DNA from: an uncultured Magnetospirillum sp.
Lineage (GTDB): Bacteria; Pseudomonadota; Alphaproteobacteria; Rhodospirillales; Magnetospirillaceae
NCBI RefSeq assembly: GCF_903853455.1
Contig: NZ_CAINTR010000144.1
Coordinates: 1 to 64,000, forward strand
DNA: 64,000 nucleotides
Reading direction: 5' to 3'
In this document: positions 46,011-57,300 of the stretch, piece by piece
Layout: each line of letters begins with the position of its first letter
Numbering within the stretch: the first letter of the stretch is position 1
The notes under the pieces: generated by a model
Seen by the model: the letters and a program-made list of their open reading frames with translations, nothing else
Told to the model about the DNA's origin: nothing
Databases searched by the model: none
Translations under genes and position numbers: made by a program

Positions 46011-47137
46011 ACGTCCTGGCCCTCCCTGCCGTAGCGGGTGCGGGTCAGCGCCAGCACCATGCCCATGCCCAGCGCCAGCGCCAGCATGGACGAGCCGCCA
46101 TAGGAGATGAACGGCAGGGTCATGCCCTTGGCCGGCATCAGCCGCAGGGTGGAAGCCATGTTGACGATGGCCTGCAAGCCGAACTGAACCAGCAGGCCGA
46201 CGGTGGCCAGGACCACGAACAGATTGTCGTCCTTGAGCACACGGGAGAAGCCGCGCAGCACGATGAAGGCGAACAGCGCCAGCACGAACAGGCACAGCAC
46301 CACCCCGAACTCCTCGCCGCCCACCGCCAGGATGAAGTCGGTATGGGCGTCGGGCAGCACCAGCTTGACCCGGCCCTCGCCGGGGCCCTTGCCGAACAGG
46401 CCGCCATTGCGGAAGGCGTTGAGCGCGGTGGTCACCTGATAGCCGCCGCTGCCCGAGGGATCGAGGAACTTGTCGACGCGGGCGGTCACATGGGGAAAGA
46501 CGTAATAGGCGGCCATGGCGCCGACCGGCGCCGCCAGCCCCAATCCGATCACCCAGACCATGGACAGGCCGGCCAGGAAGAACTGGGTCACCCAGATGGC
46601 GGTGACGACGGCGGTCTGGCCCACATCGGGCTGAATTAGCAACAGGCCGGCGATCACGCCGAACAGGGCGGTGGCGATGACCCGGCCGGGGAAGCCCTCC
46701 TCCACCCGGGCGGCGGAGAACATCCAGGCTCCCACCACCGCGAACATGGGCTTGACGAATTCCGACGGCTGGATCGACATGCCGGCGATGGTCAGCCAGC
46801 GCTTGGCGCCCTTGACCTCGGCCCCAAAGATCGGCACCAGCACCAGCAGCAGCACCGAGCCGATCAGCCCCAGCACCGCCAGCCGCCGCACCTGCTTGGG
46901 CGCCAGCAGCGACACCGCGACCATGATCACCAGCGACGGGGCCAGGAACATGAACTGACGCCGCACGAAGTGGAAGCTCTGGGCGCCGATGCGTTCGGCC
47001 ACCGCCGGGCTGGCCGCCATGGTCAGCAAGGCGCCGACGCCGGCCAGCAGGAACAGCGCCGCGATGGTCCAACGGTCCACCGTCCACCACCAGCGGCCGA
47101 GCGTCGAGGTATCGGTGCGGCCGAAGGTCACGCTCAT
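46007..47137 (-). CDS. ftsW: Septal peptidoglycan polymerase FtsW
   Basis: A 376-residue SEDS-family protein with about ten membrane helices. WLTIAGMSIQPSEFVKPM and LLLIQPDVGQTAVV (with the catalytic Asp) are the family signatures, followed by GGYQVTTALNAFRNGGLFGKG and the C-terminal TLPFISYGGSSMLALALGMG. With FtsI it polymerises septal glycan. ATG 47137 overlaps the murD stop (ATGA). Confidence 0.97.
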   Translation of the reverse strand: MSVTFGRTDTSTLGRWWWTVDRWTIAALFLLAGVGALLTMAASPAVAERIGAQSFHFVRRQFMFLAPSLVIMVAVSLLAPKQVRRLAVLGLIGSVLLLVLVPIFGAEVKGAKRWLTIAGMSIQPSEFVKPMFAVVGAWMFSAARVEEGFPGRVIATALFGVIAGLLLIQPDVGQTAVVTAIWVTQFFLAGLSMVWVIGLGLAAPVGAMAAYYVFPHVTARVDKFLDPSGSGGYQVTTALNAFRNGGLFGKGPGEGRVKLVLPDAHTDFILAVGGEEFGVVLCLFVLALFAFIVLRGFSRVLKDDNLFVVLATVGLLVQFGLQAIVNMASTLRLMPAKGMTLPFISYGGSSMLALALGMGMVLALTRTRYGREGQDV

Positions 47138-48495
47138 GGGGCGAACCCCTTGACCAGGTCGCGGAAGCTGTCGCCGCGATGCTCGAACGACTTGAACTGA
47201 TCCCACGAGGCGCAGGCCGGCGACAGCAGCACCACCGCGCCGGGGATGGCGTCGGACACCGCCAGATTGCGGGCGGCGGCCACCGCCTTGGCCAGGGTGA
47301 CGCAGCGGGTGAAGCGGACCTTGCCCTCCAGCGTCGCGGCGAAGGCGTCGCTGGCATCGCCGATCAGGAAGGCGTGCTCGATCCGGCCGAAATGCTTCTC
47401 CAGCGACACGATGCCGCCTTCCTTGGCTTGGCCGCCGGCGATCCAGTAGACGTGGTCGTAGCAGACCAGGGCCTTTTCCACCGCGTCGGCGTTGGTGGCC
47501 TTGGAATCGTTGATCCAGGCGATGCCGTCGCAGGTGGCGATCAGCTCCTGGCGATGGGCCAGACCGGGATAGGTGGCCAGGGCGGCGACGATGGTCTTGG
47601 CGGCGATGCCCTCGGCGCGGGCGGCGGCAAAGACGGCGCAGGCGTTCTGCCAGTTGTGCTTGCCCGGCAGGCGCGGAAAGGCCTTGAGGTCGCAGACCGG
47701 CTTGCCATTGTCCAGCAGCACGCCCTCGGGGGCGGAGACGCCGTCGTCCAGCACCTTCTCCACCGAGATCGGCACCACCCGCAAGCCCAGCCGCGACAGC
47801 TCCGCCGCCATGGCGCGGCAAGGACCGTCGTCCACCCCGATCACCGCCGCGCCGCCGGGGGTGATGAAGTCGAACAGCCGGCGCTTGGCGGCGATATAGC
47901 CCTCCATGCCGCCATGACGGCCGAGATGGTCGGGGGTGATGTTGAGCAGGATGCCGACGCCGACGGACAGGCTTTGCACCAGCTCCAGCTGATAGGACGA
48001 CAGTTCCAGCACATAGCGGCCGTCGCCCGGCAGCTCGGGCAGATCCAGGGCGGCGGTGCCGAGATTGCCGCCGGCGGCGGTAGCGATGCCGGCGGCCTCC
48101 AGCACATGGGCCAGCAGGGTGGTGGTGGTGGACTTGCCGTTGGTGCCGGTCACCGCCAGGAAGCGATGGTCGGGCTTGGCGCGGGCCAGTAGTTCCACGT
48201 CGCACACCACCGGCACCCCGGCGGCGCGGGCCTTCACCGCCGCCGGATGGGGCTGGGGATGGGTGTGGGGGATCCCGGGGCTCCACACCACCAGGTCGGC
48301 CTTGGCCAGATTGATCACCAGGGGGTCGCCGATGGGCACGCCGTCCTCGGCGGCGAGGCGGCGCGCCCCTTCGTCGTCGTCCCAGGCCATGACGCCGACG
48401 CCGCTGGCCAGCAGCGCCCGGGCCGTGGCGGCGCCGGACTTGCCCAGCCCCATCACCGCCACGCGCTTACCCGTCAGGAAGGGAGTCGGAATCAT
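47134..48495 (-). CDS. murD: UDP-N-acetylmuramoyl-L-alanine--D-glutamate ligase
   Basis: A 453-residue Mur ligase adding D-Glu. VAVMGLGKSGAATARALLAS forms the UDP site, AVTGTNGKSTTTTLLAHVL the ATP loop, LELSSYQLELVQSLS and NITPDHLGRHGGMEGY are MurD-specific, and INDSKATNADAVEKAL lies in the C-terminal domain. It follows mraY by 7 bases. Confidence 0.97.
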   Translation of the reverse strand: MIPTPFLTGKRVAVMGLGKSGAATARALLASGVGVMAWDDDEGARRLAAEDGVPIGDPLVINLAKADLVVWSPGIPHTHPQPHPAAVKARAAGVPVVCDVELLARAKPDHRFLAVTGTNGKSTTTTLLAHVLEAAGIATAAGGNLGTAALDLPELPGDGRYVLELSSYQLELVQSLSVGVGILLNITPDHLGRHGGMEGYIAAKRRLFDFITPGGAAVIGVDDGPCRAMAAELSRLGLRVVPISVEKVLDDGVSAPEGVLLDNGKPVCDLKAFPRLPGKHNWQNACAVFAAARAEGIAAKTIVAALATYPGLAHRQELIATCDGIAWINDSKATNADAVEKALVCYDHVYWIAGGQAKEGGIVSLEKHFGRIEHAFLIGDASDAFAATLEGKVRFTRCVTLAKAVAAARNLAVSDAIPGAVVLLSPACASWDQFKSFEHRGDSFRDLVKGFAP

Positions 48496-48502
48496 GGTTG
48501 TC

Positions 48503-49591
48503 CTACCTCAGCTTCAGGGTGGCGAGGCCCGCCAGCCCAAGAATGGTGGCGATGATCCAGAAGCGGATGACCACGGTCGGCTCGGCCCAGCCCTTCTTTT
48601 CGAAGTGGTGGTGCAGCGGCGCCATGCGGAACACCCGCTTCCCGGTCAGCTTGAACGAGGCGACCTGGACGATGACCGAGACGGTCTCCAGCACGAACAG
48701 GCCGCCGACGATGCCCAGCACCAGCTCGTGCTTGGTCACCACCGAGATGGCCCCCAGGGCGCCGCCCATGGCCAGGCTGCCGGTGTCGCCCATGAACACC
48801 ATGGCGGGGGGAGCGTTGAACCACAGGAAGCCGAGCCCGGCTCCCACCAATGCGCCGCAGAACACCGCCAGCTCGCCGGACCCGGTGACGTAGTGGATCT
48901 GGAGATAGTTGGAGAAGACGGCGTGGCCGACCAGATAGGCGAGGATGGCGAACACGCCCGACGCGATCATCACCGGCACGATGGCCAGCCCGTCGAGGCC
49001 GTCGGTCAGGTTCACCGCGTTGCCGGCGCCGACGATGATGAACACGGCGAAGGGCAGGTAGAACCACGACAGCTGCAACAGCACGGTCTTGAAGAACGGC
49101 ACCGCCAGGGCGCCGGACAGCGGTTCGCGCTGCACCGCCATCACCCAGCCGGCCGCCACCAGGGCGATGGCGATCTCGCCCACCAGCTTGGCCTTGCCGG
49201 GCATGCCCTTGGGGTTCTTCTTCGACACTTTGAGGTAGTCGTCGAAGAAGCCGATCAACCCGTAGCCCAGGGTCACCAGCAAGACGATCCAGACATAGTG
49301 ATTGCGCAGATCGGCCCATAGCAGGGTCGAGATGGACAGCGCGAACAGAATCAGGATGCCGCCCATGGTGGGCGTGCCCTTCTTGGTCAGCAGATGGCTT
49401 TCGGGGCCGTCGGCACGGATGGGCTGGCCCTGCTTCTGCCATTTGCGCAGCCAGGCGATGACCATGGGCCCCAGCAGGAACGACACGATCAGCGCCGTCA
49501 GCACCGCGCCGCCGGTGCGGAAGGTCAGGTACTTGAACAGGTTGAAGACGCCGACCTGATCCGCCAGGGGGAATAGGAGGTTATAGAGCAT
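48503..49591 (-). CDS. mraY: Phospho-N-acetylmuramoyl-pentapeptide transferase
   Basis: A 362-residue ten-helix membrane enzyme that makes lipid I from UDP-MurNAc-pentapeptide and undecaprenyl phosphate. [20 protein letters not shown], the catalytic [16 protein letters not shown] aspartates, [31 protein letters not shown] and [19 protein letters not shown] are all intact. It follows murF by 7 bases. Confidence 0.98.
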   Translation of the reverse strand: MLYNLLFPLADQVGVFNLFKYLTFRTGGAVLTALIVSFLLGPMVIAWLRKWQKQGQPIRADGPESHLLTKKGTPTMGGILILFALSISTLLWADLRNHYVWIVLLVTLGYGLIGFFDDYLKVSKKNPKGMPGKAKLVGEIAIALVAAGWVMAVQREPLSGALAVPFFKTVLLQLSWFYLPFAVFIIVGAGNAVNLTDGLDGLAIVPVMIASGVFAILAYLVGHAVFSNYLQIHYVTGSGELAVFCGALVGAGLGFLWFNAPPAMVFMGDTGSLAMGGALGAISVVTKHELVLGIVGGLFVLETVSVIVQVASFKLTGKRVFRMAPLHHHFEKKGWAEPTVVIRFWIIATILGLAGLATLKLR

Positions 49592-49598
49592 CTGTTTC

Positions 49599-50990
49599 CT
49601 AGGCCCCCTCGGCCAGAGTTTGAACCACGCGGCCCATGCGGCTGCCCGCCGAGCCTTTGACCATCACCACGTCGCCGGCCTTGACTGCTTGCTTGACCAG
49701 CGGCGCCAGGGCCTCGGAATTGTCGGCATGCCCGCCCCGGCGCTGTTCCGGCAGGGCCTGGCGCAGATGGGCCATCAGCGGACCGGCGGTGAACACCAGA
49801 TCGATGCCCCAGGTCTCGACGGTCTCGGCCAGCCCCTGGTGCAGCGCCGCCGAGGACGGGCCCAGTTCCAGCATGTCGCCCAGCACCGCGATGCGGCGCG
49901 CGCCCTTGGCCGGCTTGGCCGAGGCCAGGGTGGCGATGGCGGCGCGCATGGACACCGGCGAGGCGTTGTAGCTTTCGTCGATCAGCTCGGCGGTGCCACC
50001 CGTTACGGTCACGGTACGGCGCTCGCCACGTCCCTTGGGCGCCGACATGCCGGCCAGGGCATGGGCGGCGGCATCGGCATCGCCGCCCAGCGCCTTGACG
50101 ATCAGCAGAACCGCCAGGGAATTCATCGCCCAGTGCAGGCCGGGGATGCCGATGCGGTAGGACAGCGGATGGTCGTCGAGCAGGGCGAAGACGGCGGTGG
50201 AGGCGGGATCGACGCCGCAATCCAGCAGCCGCGCGGTGGCGTCGATGTGGCTGCCGAACGACAGGATGCGCGCCCCCGAGGCGGCGGCGGCCAGCCGCTG
50301 GTAGTGGCGGTTGTCGCGCGGCAGGATGGCGATGCCGTCCGTCTCCAGCCCGGCGAAGATCTCGGCCTTGGCGTCGGCGATGGCCTCGGTGGAGGCGAAG
50401 AACTCCATATGCACCGCCTCGACGGTGGTGATCGCCGCCACATGCGGCCGCACCATGCGGGTCAGCGGGGTCAGCTCGCCGGCATGGTTCATGCCCAGTT
50501 CGAACACCGCGAAGCGCACGCCCTTGGGCATGCGGGCCAGCGACAGCGGCACCCCCCAGTGATTGTTGAAGCTGCCGACGCTGGCATGGGTCGGACCTTG
50601 GTTCGACAGAACGAGGCGCAGCATTTCCTTGGTGCCGGTCTTGCCGACACTGCCGGTGACGGCGACGATATGGGCGGCCGAGCGGTTGCGCGACGCCACG
50701 CCCAAATCCTGCAGCGCCACCATGGTGTCCTTGACCAGCAGCAGCGGCGCGTCCTCGGGCACCCCGGCCGGCAGGCGGTGGACCAGGGCGCCGACCGCTC
50801 CGGCGGCCAGGGCGCCGGCCACATGGTCGTGGCCATCGTGCGAGGGACCTTCCAGGGCGATGAACAGGTCGCCCGGCTGCACCGTGCGGCTGTCGATGGA
50901 GACGCCGAACGCCTCCCACATGCCGCCCGAGGGCGTGGCGGCGGTGGCGGCGGCGGCTTCGGCCGAGGTCCAGAGAGGAGTCGCGCTCAT
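49599..50990 (-). CDS. murF: UDP-N-acetylmuramoyl-tripeptide--D-alanyl-D-alanine ligase
   Basis: A 463-residue Mur ligase adding D-Ala-D-Ala. [18 protein letters not shown] is the N-terminal signature, [20 protein letters not shown] the ATP loop, [16 protein letters not shown] and [17 protein letters not shown] are MurF-type, and [18 protein letters not shown] lies near the end. ATG 50990 overlaps the murE stop (ATGA). Confidence 0.97.
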   Translation of the reverse strand: MSATPLWTSAEAAAATAATPSGGMWEAFGVSIDSRTVQPGDLFIALEGPSHDGHDHVAGALAAGAVGALVHRLPAGVPEDAPLLLVKDTMVALQDLGVASRNRSAAHIVAVTGSVGKTGTKEMLRLVLSNQGPTHASVGSFNNHWGVPLSLARMPKGVRFAVFELGMNHAGELTPLTRMVRPHVAAITTVEAVHMEFFASTEAIADAKAEIFAGLETDGIAILPRDNRHYQRLAAAASGARILSFGSHIDATARLLDCGVDPASTAVFALLDDHPLSYRIGIPGLHWAMNSLAVLLIVKALGGDADAAAHALAGMSAPKGRGERRTVTVTGGTAELIDESYNASPVSMRAAIATLASAKPAKGARRIAVLGDMLELGPSSAALHQGLAETVETWGIDLVFTAGPLMAHLRQALPEQRRGGHADNSEALAPLVKQAVKAGDVVMVKGSAGSRMGRVVQTLAEGA

Positions 50991-52441
50991 GACAGCCTCC
51001 CATCGGCGGCGAGCACAGCGGCGCGGGCCTCTTCGGAATCGTCGAAATGATGAACGGTGGCGCCGACGATCTGCCCGGTTTCGTGGCCCTTGCCGGCGAT
51101 CACCAGCAGGTCGCCCGCCTGCAAGCCGGTCACGGCGGTGCGGATGGCTTCGCGGCGGTCGCCGATCTCGATGGCGCCGCAGCAGGCTCCCAGCACCGCC
51201 CGGCGGATCGCCGCCGGGTCCTCGGAGCGGGGGTTGTCGTCGGTGACGATCATGGCGTCGGCCAGACGGCAAGCGATGGCCCCCATCTGCGGCCGCTTGC
51301 CGGGGTCGCGGTCGCCGCCGCAGCCGAACACCGCCACCAGCCGGCGGGCGGCATGGGGCTTCAAGGCGATCAGCACCGTCTCCAGGGCGTCGGGGGTATG
51401 GGCGTAATCCACATAGATGGCGGCGCCGTTGGCGCGCTCGGCCACCTTCTGCAACCGTCCGGGAACACCGTCGAGGCTTTCCAGCGCCGCCAGCGCCTTG
51501 TCGCCATCGGCACCGGTGGCCAGCGCGAGGCCCAGGGCGGCCAGGGCGTTGTAGGCCTGGAACAGCCCGGCCAGCGGCAGCCGGACGGTGACGGCGCGGC
51601 CCCGCACCTCCAGCCGCAAGTCCTGGCCGGAAGCGGTGGGCAGGGAATCGATCAGGCGCAGCTCGGCGCCGGCCTTGCCGTAGCCCAGCACCGTGACCCC
51701 GCGCTGGGCGCAGGCGGCGGCGAAACGCGGCGCCGCCTCGCTGTCCATGTTGAGGACGGCGGTGCCGCCCTCGGGCAGCAGCTCGGTGAACAGCCGCAGC
51801 TTGGCCCCGCCATAGGCGAACATGTCGCCGTGATAGTCGAGATGGTCGCGGGTCAGGTTGGTGAAGGCCGCCGCCTTGAGGCGGACGCCGTCGAGGCGAT
51901 ACTGGTCGAGGCCGTGGCTGGAGGCCTCCATGCAGGCATGGGTGATGCCGAACGCCGCCAGCCGGGCCAGGTTGGCGTGCAGGGCCGACGGGTCGGGGGT
52001 GGTCAGGCCGCCGGCATTGTCCCAGCCCTCGGCGACGATCCCTAAGGTGCCGATGGCGGCGGCCTTCTCACCCAGCGCGGCCATGATCTGGCGGTAGAAC
52101 ATGGCGGTGGAGGTCTTGCCGTTGGTGCCGGTGACCGCCACCATGGTCTCGGGCTGGCTTGCGTGGAAGGCGGCGGCCAGCAAGGCGAGGCGACGGCGGG
52201 GATTGGGATCGGTGACCAGCGCCACGCCGTCGGGCAGGTCGAAGCGGGAGCCCTCGGGGGCGAGGATGGCGGCGGCGCCGGCAGTGATGGCGGCGGGCAC
52301 GAAGGCGCGGCCGTCGGCCTTGGTCCCCACCAGGGCGGCGAACAGGAAGCCGGGCGCGACCGCGCGGGAATCGGCGGTCAGACCGGCGATCTCCACGTCC
52401 TTGGGCAGGGTCGTTCCCATGAGCTCACTCAACCGCCGCAA
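50987..52441 (-). CDS. murE: UDP-N-acetylmuramoyl-tripeptide synthetase (meso-DAP-adding)
   Basis: A 484-residue Mur ligase. EIAGLTADSRAVAPGFLFAA opens it, VAVTGTNGKTSTAMFYRQIM is the ATP loop, and YVDYAHTPDALETVL and FGCGGDRDPGKRPQMG follow. TDDNPRSEDPAAIRR contains the DNPR motif of meso-diaminopimelate-adding MurE. TTG 52441 is preferred as start: it yields the usual N-terminus (RRLSELMG) and has AAGGGGAG upstream, though ATG 52420 is possible. It overlaps the ftsI end by 17 bases. Confidence 0.95.
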   Translation of the reverse strand: MRRLSELMGTTLPKDVEIAGLTADSRAVAPGFLFAALVGTKADGRAFVPAAITAGAAAILAPEGSRFDLPDGVALVTDPNPRRRLALLAAAFHASQPETMVAVTGTNGKTSTAMFYRQIMAALGEKAAAIGTLGIVAEGWDNAGGLTTPDPSALHANLARLAAFGITHACMEASSHGLDQYRLDGVRLKAAAFTNLTRDHLDYHGDMFAYGGAKLRLFTELLPEGGTAVLNMDSEAAPRFAAACAQRGVTVLGYGKAGAELRLIDSLPTASGQDLRLEVRGRAVTVRLPLAGLFQAYNALAALGLALATGADGDKALAALESLDGVPGRLQKVAERANGAAIYVDYAHTPDALETVLIALKPHAARRLVAVFGCGGDRDPGKRPQMGAIACRLADAMIVTDDNPRSEDPAAIRRAVLGACCGAIEIGDRREAIRTAVTGLQAGDLLVIAGKGHETGQIVGATVHHFDDSEEARAAVLAADGRLS

Positions 52442-54191
52442 CTTCCTTGCTCCCCTTGATGGTGATGGATCCGGCTCCCGCCATGACCGGCGAGGGCGTC
52501 ACGGTCTTGGGCATCAGCCCCATCAGGGGCGCGATCTGGGCGATCACCCGGCTGACGGCGGGAGCCGCCGTCCAGCCGGCGGTGATGAATCCGTGGGTCT
52601 CCTTGGTGGCCTGCGGCTCGTCGACCATCATCAGGACGGCGTAGCGCGGGGCGTCCATGGGGAAGGCGGCGACGAAGGAGGACAGCACCGACTTCTTGCG
52701 ATAGCCGCCGCTGCCGACCTTCTCGGCGGTTCCGGTCTTGCCGCCGACCTCGTATCCGGCCACGTCGGCCTTCTTGCCGGTACCATCGGTGACCACCAGG
52801 CGCATCAGGCCCCGCATCTGCTCCGAGGTCTTGGGCGAGATGATCCGCATGCCGGGGGTCGGCTCGTCGGGAGCCCGCGCCAGCAGGGTGGGCGGATGGT
52901 ATTCGCCGCCGTTGACCAAGGTGGCGACGCCGGTCAGCAATTGCAAAGGCGTCACCGACAACCCATGACCGAAAGAGATGGTGATGGTGTTGATCTCGCG
53001 CCAGGGATTGGGCACCAGCGGCGCGCCGACTTCCGGCAATTCGATGGAGGGCGGCGCCAGCATGCCGATGCGGGCCATGAAAGCGCGCTGGGTCTCGGTG
53101 CCGGCGTCCAGCGCCATGCGGGCCGAGCCGATATTGGACGAGTGGATCAGGATCTCCGGCACGGTCAGCCAGCGGTTGAGGGCGTGGTCGTCGTGGATGG
53201 TGTGGTTGGCGAAGACCAGCGGCTTGGTGGCGTCGAAGGTGGAATTGAGGGTGATGCGCCCTGAATCCAGCGCCATGGCGGTGTTGAACAGCTTGAAGGT
53301 GCTGCCCATCTCGTACGACCCCTTGGTCGCCCGGTTGAACATGGCGGGATCGGTGGCGGGCGGCGGATCGTTGGGGTCGAAATCGGGCAGGCTGACCATG
53401 GCCAGCACTTCGCCGGTGCGCACGTCCATCACCATGCCGGTGCCGCCCACCGCCGAGAACTCCTCCACCGAGCGGGCCAGTTCGTTGCGCACGATGGTCT
53501 GGATGCGGATGTCGATGGCCAGGCCCAGCGGCTCGTGGCTTTCCTTCAGGGCGTTCTCGAACCGCTTCTCGATGCCGGCGACGCCCTTGTTGTCCACGTC
53601 GGTCATGCCGACCACATGGGACACCAGGTTGCCGTGGGGATAGATGCGGCGCTCGCCCTTTTCGAACAGCAGGCCGGGGATGCCCAGCGCGTTGACGTCG
53701 TATTGCTGGCGCGGCGTCAGGTTGCGCTTGAGGTAGACGAACTGGCGCGACGACGACAGATGCTCGATGGTCTCTTCCAGGTCGAGTTCGGGCAGCACCG
53801 CCACCAGCTTGGCGGCGGCCGCTTCCACGTCGACCTTGGCGCCGCGCAGGTCGTCGGGCCGGGCATGCAGCGACACGGTGGGCAGCGACGACGCCAGCAG
53901 CACGCCGCTGCGGTCAGCGATGTCGGCCCGCTCCATCTCCACCCCGTCCTCGTGGGCCTGGGGCGCGACGCTGAAGCGGGCGGGATTGCGGTCGAGCACC
54001 GAGACGTCGATCATGCGCACGCCGATGACCCCGAAGGCGACCAGGAACACCAGCGAGGTGGCGACCAGACGCGAGCGGCCGGTTTCCAGCGCCTGCATGC
54101 GCACGCCGTCCAGACGCAGGGCGGCGCCGGCCTGGAGGTCGTCGCCGGCATGAAAGCCCGGCCGGTGGCGCTTGGCGGAGAACATGCTCAT
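52425..54191 (-). CDS. ftsI: Septal transpeptidase FtsI (PBP3)
   Basis: A 588-residue class B penicillin-binding protein. A short cytoplasmic part and one membrane helix (residues 41-60) are followed by the pedestal domain. The transpeptidase active site has Ser297 in GSTFK, the second motif SSN (HSSNIGSARMAL) and the third KTG (GGKTGTAEKVG). With FtsW it builds the septal wall. The C-terminus carries an extra 35-40 residues rich in Pro/Ala. A 100-base non-coding gap separates it from ftsL. Confidence 0.97.
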   Translation of the reverse strand: MSMFSAKRHRPGFHAGDDLQAGAALRLDGVRMQALETGRSRLVATSLVFLVAFGVIGVRMIDVSVLDRNPARFSVAPQAHEDGVEMERADIADRSGVLLASSLPTVSLHARPDDLRGAKVDVEAAAAKLVAVLPELDLEETIEHLSSSRQFVYLKRNLTPRQQYDVNALGIPGLLFEKGERRIYPHGNLVSHVVGMTDVDNKGVAGIEKRFENALKESHEPLGLAIDIRIQTIVRNELARSVEEFSAVGGTGMVMDVRTGEVLAMVSLPDFDPNDPPPATDPAMFNRATKGSYEMGSTFKLFNTAMALDSGRITLNSTFDATKPLVFANHTIHDDHALNRWLTVPEILIHSSNIGSARMALDAGTETQRAFMARIGMLAPPSIELPEVGAPLVPNPWREINTITISFGHGLSVTPLQLLTGVATLVNGGEYHPPTLLARAPDEPTPGMRIISPKTSEQMRGLMRLVVTDGTGKKADVAGYEVGGKTGTAEKVGSGGYRKKSVLSSFVAAFPMDAPRYAVLMMVDEPQATKETHGFITAGWTAAPAVSRVIAQIAPLMGLMPKTVTPSPVMAGAGSITIKGSKEVAAVE

Positions 54192-54291
54192 TGTTCAGCC
54201 CCCTCAAGCGCCGGGCGCCCACATCCGTGGGCTTGGCTCCTCCGCTGCGCTCCGGGTCGCTCAACGCTCCCGCGCTCGGCTGACGCCTCGC

Positions 54292-54914
54292 TCATCGGTT
54301 CCCCCCATCGCTTTGGGCCAGAGCCGGTGACGAAATGACAATGGACCGGCTCCCATGAGCCGGCGTGGTGGCAGCCGTTGCGGGGTGAAGCTGCGGCAAC
54401 GCCGCGGCCGCCATCGTCGGTGGCGGCGCCGCGTTGGCCAGGGTGCCGCCGCCCGGCTTGACCGGCGGCGGCTTGGCGGTGGAGGGCTTGGACGATTCCA
54501 CCGGGTGCGGCCGGGGCTGGTTGTCCGCCAGCTTGGTCTGCGGCTTGGGCGCCGGCTCGACCGGACGCGCCAGGCCGGCGGGAGGCGACGGCACCACGGC
54601 CGGACGGGCCGCCGCCAGCATGGTGCCGGCGGGCATGCCGTTGCGCAGGACGCTGTCCAGGGTGGCCACCTGGGCCGGCATCACCGGATGCATGCCGAGA
54701 TGCTTTTCCGACAGCGCCCGCAGCCGGGCCGGATCGTTGAGATAGCTCCACTCGGCCCGCAGCACGTGGATGGTTTCCTGATTGCGCTGGATCTCGGCGG
54801 TGAGCTCGTTGAGGTGATGCTCCTGATCCTTGACCTCGTGCTTGACGAAGAACAGGCCGACCCCGATGCAGGCGGCCAGGCAGGCCCACAGGATGGTGCC
54901 GAGGATGCCGCGCG

Positions 54915-54918
<4 letters not shown>
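54292..54918 (-). CDS. ftsL: Cell-division protein FtsL with extended C-terminal tail
   Basis: A 208-residue bitopic protein. The membrane helix (GILGTILWACLAACIGVGLF) is followed by a leucine-zipper coiled coil (HHLNELTAEIQRNQETIHVL) and the FtsL signature LRAEWSYLNDPARLRALS. The last 95 residues form a Pro/Ala/Lys-rich low-complexity tail absent from most FtsL proteins, which are about 100-130 residues long. The assignment rests on the signature and on its position between rsmH and ftsI. ATG 54918 overlaps the rsmH stop (ATGA). Confidence 0.92.
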
Positions 54919-55876
<958 letters not shown>

Positions 55877-55880
<4 letters not shown>

Positions 55881-56344
55881 CCCCCCGCCGGAGTTCTGGG
55901 ACGCAGCGGCAGGGTCGGACGGGATTGCAGGGCGCGGGCGCGGATCTCGGCCTCGACCAGCTTGTAGGCCTCGGGCTGCCAGATCTGGAAGGTCTGGCCC
56001 TTGCCGACGAAGGCCACCGTCTCATTGATACCGGCATGGGCCAGGATGTCCTCGGGCAGGACGATGCGGCCCTCGGGGTCCCAGGGCAACTGGCGGGCGT
56101 CGGCGAAGATCAGGGCGGAGAGGTTTTCCTGCTCGGGGCTGAAGGCGTCGAGACTTTGGGCGCCGTCGGACAAGCGCTCCATGAAGTCCATGCCGCAGCC
56201 TTCGACGCAAGCGCCGGTGAACGAGCGATAGGCGACGATCCCCTGGAAGGTCTGTCCGGTCAAGGCAGCACGAAAGGTCGAGGGAACCGACACCCGGCCC
56301 TTCTTGTCGACCTTATTGACGAATGTGGAAAGGAACAGCGCCAC
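55877..56344 (-). CDS. mraZ: Transcriptional regulator MraZ
   Basis: A 155-residue AbrB-like DNA-binding protein with two MraZ repeats: FLSTFVNKVDKKGRVSVPST near the start and the second reading PWDPEGRIVLPEDILAHAG. MraZ represses the dcw operon by binding repeated TGGG boxes, and such an array lies 71 bases or more upstream. The GTG at 56344 gives the normal family N-terminus (VALFLSTFVNK); the longer frame from 56392 adds residues not seen in homologues. First gene of the dcw cluster. Confidence 0.94.
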
Positions 56345-56414
56345 CCTCGTCCACCTTGTTTCCAATTGCCCGAACCCATCACCGCGACACACTTCGCCCT
56401 TCGGCGCCCTTCGG

Positions 56415-56458
56415 TGGGTACTATTGGGATAACATGGGAAAACATGGGCGTCAATGGA
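56415..56458. promoter_or_regulatory. MraZ-binding box array
   Basis: TGGG occurs at 56415, 56425, 56435 and 56445 on the plus strand, exactly 10 bases apart, with a fifth degenerate TGGA at 56455. The known MraZ site in Escherichia coli is a set of TGGGN repeats with 5-base spacers, the same 10-base period. The array lies 71-114 bases upstream of the mraZ start, on the strand opposite to the gene. Confidence 0.88.
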
Positions 56459-56701
56459 TTCGTATAGTAAAACAGTGGGAAATCAACGCACTCCAGCAAT
56501 CCCGCATAGTTTTTATTAAAGTACTCGAGGAAATTGACGCAATGCGTTGATTCTTCGCAAACTTCGCCCATAGCGGCAAAATCTGACCTCGCCGATCGTA
56601 TTGGGGTATACCAAGAACATCGGCAATCTCCCCTCTTCGTCATGGCCGGACATGTTCCGGCCATCCACGCGGCCGGCCCACACGGGCGGCGCCCTGGCCC
56701 C

Positions 56702-56718
56702 CCGGATCAAGTCCGGGG
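56702..56718. repeat. CCGGATCAAGTCCGG palindromic repeat
   Basis: The arms CCCCGGA and TCCGGGG flank TCAAG, giving a hairpin often found in alphaproteobacterial intergenic regions, next to TGACGA. It lies between mraZ and rnpB. Confidence 0.5.
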
Positions 56719-56789
56719 GTGACGACGGGGAGGATGGAGATTCCGCAAGCCCTTTCAAGGGATTGCGGAAGAATAGAGTGGAGATGGAC

Positions 56790-57207
<418 letters not shown>

Positions 57208-57213
57208 GGCGGA

Positions 57214-57242
57214 CTGTGCCCCCGGACGGGGCGGCGCGTCAA
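57214..57242 (-). promoter_or_regulatory. Candidate rnpB promoter
   Basis: On the minus strand TTGACG (57242-57237) lies 17 bases before GCACAG (57219-57214), with the expected RNA start about 7 bases beyond, at 57207. The -35 element is good and the -10 weak. Confidence 0.42.
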
Positions 57243-57269
57243 GCGCCGTCTCGAAGGGTGAGGACACAA

Positions 57270-57299
57270 GTAAACATCGGGTAAAACCCTGATGTTTAC
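57270..57299. terminator. Hairpin at the 3' end of cheZ
   Basis: GTAAACATCGGG and CCCTGATGTTTAC form a long stem with one bulged base and a TAAAA loop, directly beyond the cheZ stop. It likely ends cheZ transcription before rnpB, though the expected U-run is short. Confidence 0.7.
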
Positions 57300-57300
57300 T

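Larger units (their letters stand above)
56345..56789. other. dcw leader and gene-free gap with repeats
   Basis: About 445 bases without a convincing gene, more AT-rich near 56450-56620. It holds the MraZ boxes and probably the main dcw promoter. Near 56460-56510, minus strand, TATACG and TTGATT occur but with spacing too short for a standard promoter. A near-palindrome (GGCCGGACATGTTCCGGCC, 56644-56662) and CCCCGGATCAAGTCCGGGG (near 56700-56718) are dispersed repeats. Confidence 0.6.

Noticed and set aside
56450-56510. A sigma-70 promoter for mraZ from TTGATT and TATACG
   Set aside because: The spacer would be only 14 bases; not reported as a feature, though the promoter is probably in this vicinity.
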